Below, in pieces: positions 34,601 through 39,134 of a DNA stretch of 39,134 nucleotides. Origin of the DNA: Gammaproteobacteria bacterium (GTDB lineage: Bacteria > Pseudomonadota > Gammaproteobacteria > GCF-002020875); the NCBI GenBank assembly GCA_013349825.1, contig DUYW01000011.1, positions 1 to 39,134 on the forward strand. Reading direction: 5' to 3'. Positions within the stretch are counted from its first letter, which is position 1; each line of letters begins with the position of its first letter. The notes under the pieces were generated by a model. The model searched no databases. It was not told where the DNA came from and saw only the letters and a program-made list of their open reading frames with translations. Both the position numbers and the translations under genes were made by a program.

Positions 34601-35096
34601 ACGTGCACTGGATAAAAGGATCTACATCGTCATCGTAACCGCATACTCCAATACCAGCCTGGAACAGATTAACGAAGCACTGAGGTATGACGTACTTTAT
34701 GTTCATAAACCCTTTGACCGACAAGAGATCCTGCAGATGGCGAGAATATTGAGTCAAAACTGGAAAAATGAACATCAAGGATTAATCGGTGGGGCAGCCT
34801 ATGAAGCGGTCCCCTCTGGTGCTGCAGAAGAAGAGGTGGACGATGAGTTGATCGCCATCTTCAATGAGAGTGCGACCAACAATAAAAGACTTCTCATGCG
34901 TGCATTAGCAGAGAAAGAGTGGAAAAAGATCAAAGAGATTGCTCACCCCATAAAAGGGAGTGGAACATCTTTTGGTTTTCCAGAGCTAACTGCAAAGGCA
35001 AAGTCTGTCTGTGATGCCTTCGACAATGATGAGTTTGATCAGTTGCAAGAATTAACGATGGATTTGATTCTTGAGCTTGGGAAAGCACTGTCTTAA
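31635..35096 (+). CDS. Hybrid histidine kinase with NMT1/THI5-like periplasmic sensor, two receivers and Hpt
   Basis: The frame gives 1153 residues. A signal-like helix (RYFWVLLLSIVQWTASA) is followed by a substrate-binding domain of NMT1/THI5 type (about 25-325; VNLQLKWLHQFQFAGYYAALEKGFY). A membrane helix (about 333-352) leads to PAS (about 365-480) and HisKA with H502 in SMSHELRTPL. The ATPase domain has NLLSNAFKF, DSGIGM and RYGGTGLGL. Receiver 1 has D791. Receiver 2 has D973 and an inserted loop like that of the regulator at 4166. A C-terminal Hpt has H1104 in AHPIKGSGTS. The start is uncertain: TTG at 31635 lacks a ribosome site, while ATG at 31621 has AAAGG at 7 bases but is out of frame by one base. 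Such sensors are thought to bind small heterocyclic or amine ligands; the ligand here is unknown. No transporter genes adjoin it. Confidence 0.88.
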   Translation: MSTFPTIQRYFWVLLLSIVQWTASAEPLSTVNLQLKWLHQFQFAGYYAALEKGFYRDVGLNVVIHEHTRDRSPLQRLRSGEVEYIVAGSELIVERSKGVPVVALSAITQHSPLALLVTKNSGIKSPSDLRDKRVMTDLGLTNAPILAMLKKFLKENEFIHQKSSYKINDLIDGKTDAFNAYVTNQGFFLKEQGIGFHYLHPTRYGIDFYDDILATTEQEITLNPQRATAFREASLKGWRYALDHSEEIVELILKKYNSQEKSRAHLQYEAIQMREMIQPLLVNLGYMHRDRWIHIQDTLTELGFLDQKVAIEELLYLPEKPWEIPVILIWLLSAGGVLLILSTLWSLTIRKQRDELSRFKHTLDLSSDCVFMFSPEDYRFIYVNDGATAQVGFEREELLEMTPIDIKPEFTVEQFTQMVKPLVECPGLAYEFETLHRHKDGHDIPVEVTLQYIAPQKGAPRFVAIVRDISERNEFENNLRQAKEQAEHANYAKDDFLASMSHELRTPLTIIMGNSELLSESGLNQNQQENIQTVMSASYKLLSLVNDILDLSKIESGKFEVDLAPFDLTGLLEQLKDMYALQAKDAGVHFEIQQKEYPQFQLWGDFVRIGQILLNLLSNAFKFTDQGSITLTCWREGELLNFSVEDSGIGMPPEVLDRLFQPFEQADSSISRRYGGTGLGLHISWSLAELLDGSIEVVSEEGKGSQFTLKLPYRESELHTPSEDQKQTGAQSTTASHQYRGEVLVVEDTPELQLLESRLLKSMGATVTLASDGQEAVEKASQQHFDLILMDMQMPVMNGLEATRVLREQGSQTPIAALTANVMQRHRDQFYQAGVDEFLQKPINKSELQQTLNKYLKQEHTTLDKSTDTTETTQSDQPQCGEESLCPILVIDDEERMLELYRKVLGGRTRDSHGDALQALEGVMGEAITVQKQNEEPVVKEFSVTVANQGKQGVELAQQAIEENRAFPVAFIDMQMPPGMDGLETAKALRALDKRIYIVIVTAYSNTSLEQINEALRYDVLYVHKPFDRQEILQMARILSQNWKNEHQGLIGGAAYEAVPSGAAEEEVDDELIAIFNESATNNKRLLMRALAEKEWKKIKEIAHPIKGSGTSFGFPELTAKAKSVCDAFDNDEFDQLQELTMDLILELGKALS

Positions 35097-35352
35097 CGAA
35101 AAGGGTAGCTAGTTGTTAACGCTGGAGCAATAGCGCATCTATTTGCCGCACCGCTCGATTCATAAAATCAGCTCTCAAAGTGGTAGGGTATGATCAGTGG
35201 CGTATGTCTGCTCCGACTCAGAGCGATCTCTAAGATAGATGGTGCTCAACTCACGCAATGCGACCAGAGCCGCCTCTGGTGCGACTGACAATCAATATCA
35301 GTTATATATAGAGGATAGACTAACTCAACACCCTAGGAGGGATGAGCGAACA

Positions 35353-37983
35353 ATGAAGATTAAGACAAAAATCACTTTAGGATTTGGTCTCTTGACCGTA
35401 CTTTTTCTCGTTAACAGTTTGATCGGCCTCTATGGTACACAGACCCTGAAAGACTCATTGATTTATGTGACGGGTACGGCATGGGATACTGCAGACGGGG
35501 CTATGGAAGGTTCCATTGGTATCGAGGCTGAGATCATTGGTATTGCCAGAACATTGCAGAGGCAGCATGCAGAGGAGCCTGTCAGCCAACTGGTCTCCGA
35601 AGGGCAGGAGACAGCTAATGAGGCGCTGGGTCGGATGGAGGGGGCTGGATTAATCGATCAGACCACAGTCTCCGTAATTCGTAATCTGAGAAGAGAGTTT
35701 GCCGAGAAGCGGGAAACGTTACTCTCTTCCCACAGCAGTTTTCTGAAATCGCTAAATCAATTGGAGCAACACTTCTATGAATTTCAGCTCTTGATGGAAT
35801 CGGCTGAGGAAGTGGGTGATAGCCAGGTAGAAGAGCTGGAGGGGAATCCGGAGATGGCGATCTCCTGGAATGGTGGTCTGAGAGAGAAATGGAGTGCAGC
35901 GGATGGTGGTATGGAGGCCAGTATCGGGCTGCTTAAACGTATCTATTACTTTCAGCGTCTGGTCTCCGGAAAAGATTTTGATCAATCAATACAGGGATTG
36001 AAGGATGCCAGAACCTTTTTGCAGGAGAGTATGGATGAACTGATCGAGCACCCTGTCTTTATCGCGGCTAAACATCGGATGGGTAGCAGAGAGCTGAGTT
36101 TCAGTGAGTGGTTTAAGCAGTCCCTGAATCATCATGATCAGGATTTTGAAAATACGGTTACTGCCTATGTGGCCTATAACACGGCACTGAAGGCCTATGA
36201 GGCAGCATCGGACCGTCTGCTCTCGAAGATTGAAGAGGTTGAGGAGCTGGGCGATAGCACGATTGAAGGCGAGGTGGGCAATATCACTGAACAGTCGGAT
36301 CGGGTGACCTATCTGATGGTCTCGGCATTGGTGATCGGCGTTTTGATTGCCGTAATTGCCGCATCAGTGATTGTCATCAGTGTCTCCAGACCGATCACTG
36401 CGGCGGTTCATATCGCTGAAGAGATTGCGGATGAGCACCTTGATGTTGCGATCGACACCCGTTCAGAGGATGAGGTGGGTGCCCTGTTACGCTCAATGGA
36501 CAGAATGCGCGATAACCTTCGTACATCGATCGAGCGTGATCGTAAATTGGCCGCTGATGCTTCACGTATCAAAGAGGCGCTCAATGTTGCCTCCGCCAAT
36601 GTCATGGTGGCAGATGACAACAATGACATCATCTATATGAATGATGCAGCAGTCATGATGTTCAATAATGTCGAGTCTGATATTCAGCGAGATATTACCG
36701 ACTTCAATGCCAATGATTTGATTGGCAGCAATATCGACAAATTCCATAAGAATCCGGCTCATCAGCATCAATTGATCAAGAATCTCAATGGCACGCTGAA
36801 TTCAGGATTTGAAGTCGGTGGGCGGAATATGAAATTTGTGGCCAACCCGGTTCAGAGCAAGGATGGAAAACGCCTTGGTACTGTAGTGGAGTGGAGCGAT
36901 CAGACCGCACATGTGGCCATTCAGCAGGAAATTGAGGGGCTCATTACCGCAGCACGTAATGGTGATCTCTCCAGTTCCATCTCACTCGATGGCAAGGAGG
37001 GGTTCTTCCTTGGGCTGTCTGAGGGGGTCAATGAATTGGTCTCCACAGTGGCTCAGGTATTTGATGACATTGCAAATGTAATGAGTGCGATGGCACAGGG
37101 AGGCCTGCAACACAAGATGACGGGTAAATATGCAGGCACCTTCAGAGAGGTTCAGAAGAATGTAAATACAACCATCGAATCACTCAATGAGATTGTCTCG
37201 AACATACGTGGCTCCACAGAGATGATTACCTCTGGTGCGGATGAGATTTCAAAAGGGAATAACAGTCTCTCTGATCGCACCTCTCAACAAGCGGCGAGTC
37301 TGGAGCAGACGGTCAGTGCGATGGAGGAGCTGACCAGTACCGTGCGCCAGAACGCAGATAATGCGCAACATGCAACACAACTATCCGACAGTGCGCGTGC
37401 CAAGGCCTCTGAGAGTACAGATATCGTCAATGATGCGGTTACTGCCATGGAGGAGATTAATGTTTCCAGTAACAAGATTTCCGAGATCGTTGGAGTCATT
37501 GATGGGATTTCCTTCCAGACCAACCTGTTGGCACTCAATGCTGCGGTTGAGGCGGCCCGTGCCGGTGAGCAGGGGCGCGGATTTGCTGTGGTTGCAGGTG
37601 AAGTTCGTAATCTGGCACAACGCTCTGCAACATCAGCGAAGGAGATTAAGGAACTGATTCTCGATAGTGTGAATAAAGTTGAAGCGGGCTCTAAACTGGT
37701 TAACCAATCGGGAGATGCCCTCAAAGAGATTATGGACTCAGTGGACAAGGTTGGGGAAATCGTTGCCGAGATCTCCACAGCAAGCAATGAACAAGCACAG
37801 GGTATTGATCAGATCAACAATACGATGACGAACCTGGATAGTTTGACCCAGCAAAATGCAGCATTGGCCGAGGAGGCTTCGGCAGCCAGCGTATCGATGA
37901 ATGACCATGCAGTGAAGATGAGTCGTCAAGTCGAATTCTTTCAGGCCGGCGCTCATGTTGAGTCTGCCGTAGTCGTAAAATAA
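35353..37983 (+). CDS. Methyl-accepting chemotaxis protein with large duplicated sensor and PAS domain
   Basis: Encodes 876 residues from the ATG at 35353 (the frame is open to 35239, but this start gives a normal [20 protein letters not shown] first helix). AGGAGG ends 12 bases upstream. The periplasmic sensor of about 290 residues holds two copies of a W(D/S)xADG(A/G)MExSIG segment followed by helices. TM2 is near residues 318-340, then HAMP, PAS ([17 protein letters not shown]), a second HAMP-like linker and the signalling domain with [18 protein letters not shown]. There is no CheR tether. The cytoplasmic core closely resembles the receptors at 1251 and 5053. AAAGTGGTAG lies in its upstream region (35177-35186). 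Ligand unknown. Confidence 0.9.
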   Translation: MKIKTKITLGFGLLTVLFLVNSLIGLYGTQTLKDSLIYVTGTAWDTADGAMEGSIGIEAEIIGIARTLQRQHAEEPVSQLVSEGQETANEALGRMEGAGLIDQTTVSVIRNLRREFAEKRETLLSSHSSFLKSLNQLEQHFYEFQLLMESAEEVGDSQVEELEGNPEMAISWNGGLREKWSAADGGMEASIGLLKRIYYFQRLVSGKDFDQSIQGLKDARTFLQESMDELIEHPVFIAAKHRMGSRELSFSEWFKQSLNHHDQDFENTVTAYVAYNTALKAYEAASDRLLSKIEEVEELGDSTIEGEVGNITEQSDRVTYLMVSALVIGVLIAVIAASVIVISVSRPITAAVHIAEEIADEHLDVAIDTRSEDEVGALLRSMDRMRDNLRTSIERDRKLAADASRIKEALNVASANVMVADDNNDIIYMNDAAVMMFNNVESDIQRDITDFNANDLIGSNIDKFHKNPAHQHQLIKNLNGTLNSGFEVGGRNMKFVANPVQSKDGKRLGTVVEWSDQTAHVAIQQEIEGLITAARNGDLSSSISLDGKEGFFLGLSEGVNELVSTVAQVFDDIANVMSAMAQGGLQHKMTGKYAGTFREVQKNVNTTIESLNEIVSNIRGSTEMITSGADEISKGNNSLSDRTSQQAASLEQTVSAMEELTSTVRQNADNAQHATQLSDSARAKASESTDIVNDAVTAMEEINVSSNKISEIVGVIDGISFQTNLLALNAAVEAARAGEQGRGFAVVAGEVRNLAQRSATSAKEIKELILDSVNKVEAGSKLVNQSGDALKEIMDSVDKVGEIVAEISTASNEQAQGIDQINNTMTNLDSLTQQNAALAEEASAASVSMNDHAVKMSRQVEFFQAGAHVESAVVVK

Positions 37984-38568
37984 AATTTCTCTGTCCCCAT
38001 AGATCGCTCCATCGACCTGATCTTCTCTCACTTGAGAAAGATGTGCAGCACTTCAGAGTTTGCCGTGATGGCCAGCCGCTACGAGGCGTGAGATACCAGT
38101 TGATGAGTTAGGAGCTTGTCCGAGAATAGAAGCCGTCGCGAAAATCACAGAAAAGTTATAAGGTGAGCTTATTGAACGAGGCGAATAGTGCCGCTATTTA
38201 ACGAGTTGGATAAGCTCAGATTATGGCTTTCATGGGATTTGCAGTAGGCTCTCTATTCTCGGACAGGCTCCTAGGTGGTCTTATCGTTTGAGAGGCTGCT
38301 ATCGAGTCAGCTCCAGTCAAGGTAAACCCCACCTTCAGGTATCATCAGGGGCGGCTCTGCTCGCATAACAGGAATTGAACCTGATCTCAAAAACGTCAGC
38401 TAAGTGTATAGTCCATCCGCTGGTTCTGTTTGATGGTTACCGGCGACAGTGCGACCCATTGCTGCCTCTGATGTTTCAGCAAAAGTTGGTCATCACACGG
38501 CTGGACATGACTCATAGCTGCCACTAGCTTGACTCTTGACTGTTCTGATAATGCTATCTCTAGTGACG
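37984..38568. other. 585-base region without a gene
   Basis: It contains the complete family 1 miniature element at 38110-38272 and otherwise no supported gene. A T-arm-like stretch on the minus strand near 38370-38383 is discussed among the rejected items, as is a 39-residue frame at 38396-38515. The region separates the chemoreceptor from the broken metallochaperone gene and looks like accessory DNA. Confidence 0.4.
38110..38272. mobile_element. Miniature inverted-repeat element, family 1, copy B (163 bp)
   Basis: Left repeat AGGAGCTTGTCCGAGAATAG (38110-38129) matches the right repeat CTATTCTCGGACAGGCTCCT (38253-38272) at 19 of 20 positions in reverse complement. The length equals copy A at 11252, and the shared core (38178-38204, ending CTATTTAACGA) is at the same offset. 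The outer bases give TTAG and CTAG flanks if the repeat is taken to start at GAGC, compatible with a YTAR target. There is no coding capacity. Sequence between ends and core differs from copy A, so the copies are not recent duplicates. Confidence 0.88.
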
Positions 38569-39005
38569 CTATAATTTTGGAAAATCTTTCAAGCAGCAGC
38601 GACCTGATGGGTTGCTAGTCTCACAAGAGCACATTCCCATCTTAGTTTGCTCAATAACAAAATCCTTGGTGCTAGGATTAAGCTGATAATCTTCATCACT
38701 CACGCCAAAGCAGTAGCACAACAACTTCTTATTGCTTTGCTCCTTCACTCCTATATTGGTCCGTACTTGTGATTTATAGATAACTGAATCATCATTACCG
38801 AAGTATGCGACATCACAATTCGAGTCATCACAAAAATAGTGATGTTGTGCTGTTCCGGTCCAGCTCCGGTCCAGCTCCATGGCTCTTTCAGGTGGTGAAC
38901 AATGGTGCGTTTTGAAACCTCATGGTACTCCTTAAAATTAACTGGGCAGCGATACTTGGTAGGCTGGCTACTTTCACACTTAGATGATGAACAGCAGGAA
39001 CTCAT
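38569..39005 (-). pseudogene. Frameshifted iron-sulfur metallochaperone-like gene (CopZ N-domain type)
   Basis: Two overlapping frames make one protein. The first part starts at the ATG at 39005 with a perfect GAGGAGG before it (MSSCCSSSKCESS, CPVNFKEYHEVSKRTIVHHL, KEPWSW). The second part, in another frame, continues HHYFCDDSNCDVAYFGNDDSVI, LLCYCFGVSDEDY and MGMCSCETSNPSGRCCLKDFP to the stop at 38569. The many Cys and the CYCFG and CSCETxNPxGRCC motifs match small proteins annotated as iron-sulfur metallochaperones related to the N-terminal part of CopZ. The break coincides with an exact 11-bp tandem duplication (GGTCCAGCTCC at 38857-38867 and 38868-38878). Removing one copy restores the frame as KEPWSWTGTAQHHYFCDD. 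As sequenced, the full protein is not made. Confidence 0.85.
38857..38878. repeat. Exact 11-bp tandem duplication causing the frameshift
   Basis: GGTCCAGCTCC occurs twice in direct succession on the plus strand within the metallochaperone-like gene. Eleven bases shift the frame by two, and deletion of one unit joins the two halves of the protein without a gap. It looks like a recent replication slip. Confidence 0.95.
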
Positions 39006-39134
39006 ATTTCCTCCTCAATGCCATTAGATTTCTCCTGAATCCGTGACTTCCAATTTGAAGTCAGCCATATCCGAAGCAAACCTGCCCAATTTTTCTTAAT
39101 CCAGCCTACTTGTTTGGCTGGACACCTGTTTTTT

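Noticed and set aside
38340-38440. tRNA-like T-arm on the minus strand (CAGG-TTCAATT-CCTG)
   Set aside because: No matching acceptor stem, D-arm or anticodon arm could be built around it, and no CCA end is present.
38396-38515. 39-residue minus-strand frame beginning MSHVQPCDDQ
   Set aside because: No ribosome site and no recognisable family; the frame is short enough to be chance.
39099-39134. Terminator-like TCCAGCC/GGCTGGA stem at the right edge
   Set aside because: The T-run is several bases away from the stem and no plus-strand gene ends there, so its role cannot be judged at the window edge.
1-39134. CRISPR arrays, rRNA genes, complete tRNA genes and full-length insertion sequences
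   Set aside because: No regularly spaced repeats, rRNA or full tRNA sequence, or transposase gene was seen on either strand.

Overview
The window looks like chromosomal DNA from a gammaproteobacterium that respires nitrate and probably oxidises sulfur. The evidence is a complete narXL-narK1-narK2-narGHJI cluster of proteobacterial type, a DsrC-superfamily gene directly behind it, the purM/purN and CDP-alcohol phosphatidyltransferase-hda arrangement familiar from gammaproteobacteria, and a modABC molybdate importer that could supply the NarG cofactor. The taxonomic placement is inference from gene content. No phylogeny was run.

Layout. 1-7.3 kb is a signalling block: a secreted protein with two PilJ/NarX-like modules, a PAS-containing chemoreceptor, a small membrane protein, a single-domain response regulator with an unusual insertion, and an Aer-type chemoreceptor with an N-terminal FAD-PAS domain. 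7.3-11.8 kb is housekeeping: a DUF3108 protein, purN and purM on the minus strand, a CDP-alcohol phosphatidyltransferase and hda on the plus strand, and a DUF2069 protein. 11.9-14.4 kb is modABC. 14.5-18.3 kb holds a YqhA-like membrane protein, a receiver-Hpt protein, an SlyD-like prolyl isomerase and a three-gene run ending in an HPP-family membrane protein. 18.4-31.5 kb is the nitrate module: narL and narX on the minus strand, then narK1, narK2, narGHJI and a cysteine-less DsrC-like gene. 31.6-38 kb carries a 1153-residue hybrid histidine kinase with a substrate-binding-protein sensor, and a third chemoreceptor. 38-39.1 kb is accessory DNA with a miniature transposon and a frameshifted iron-sulfur metallochaperone gene.

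How it fits together. NarX-NarL would sense nitrate and control the NarK transporters and the NarGHI reductase, whose molybdenum comes in through ModABC. Three chemoreceptors share one PAS-HAMP-signalling core but have different sensors. The secreted PilJ-domain protein next to the first receptor carries a motif like the NarX nitrate-binding P-box, which suggests a link between nitrate sensing and taxis (inference).

The least expected structure is a set of small inverted-repeat elements of about 105-180 bp, in at least two families. They sit at gene junctions and often at a stop codon. One has a clear CTAA target duplication and appears to have split an operon. Another supplies the last codons of the DUF2069 gene. 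Two genes also show apparent frame lesions: an exact 11-bp tandem duplication in the metallochaperone gene and a probable one-base A-tract change at the start of the hybrid kinase.
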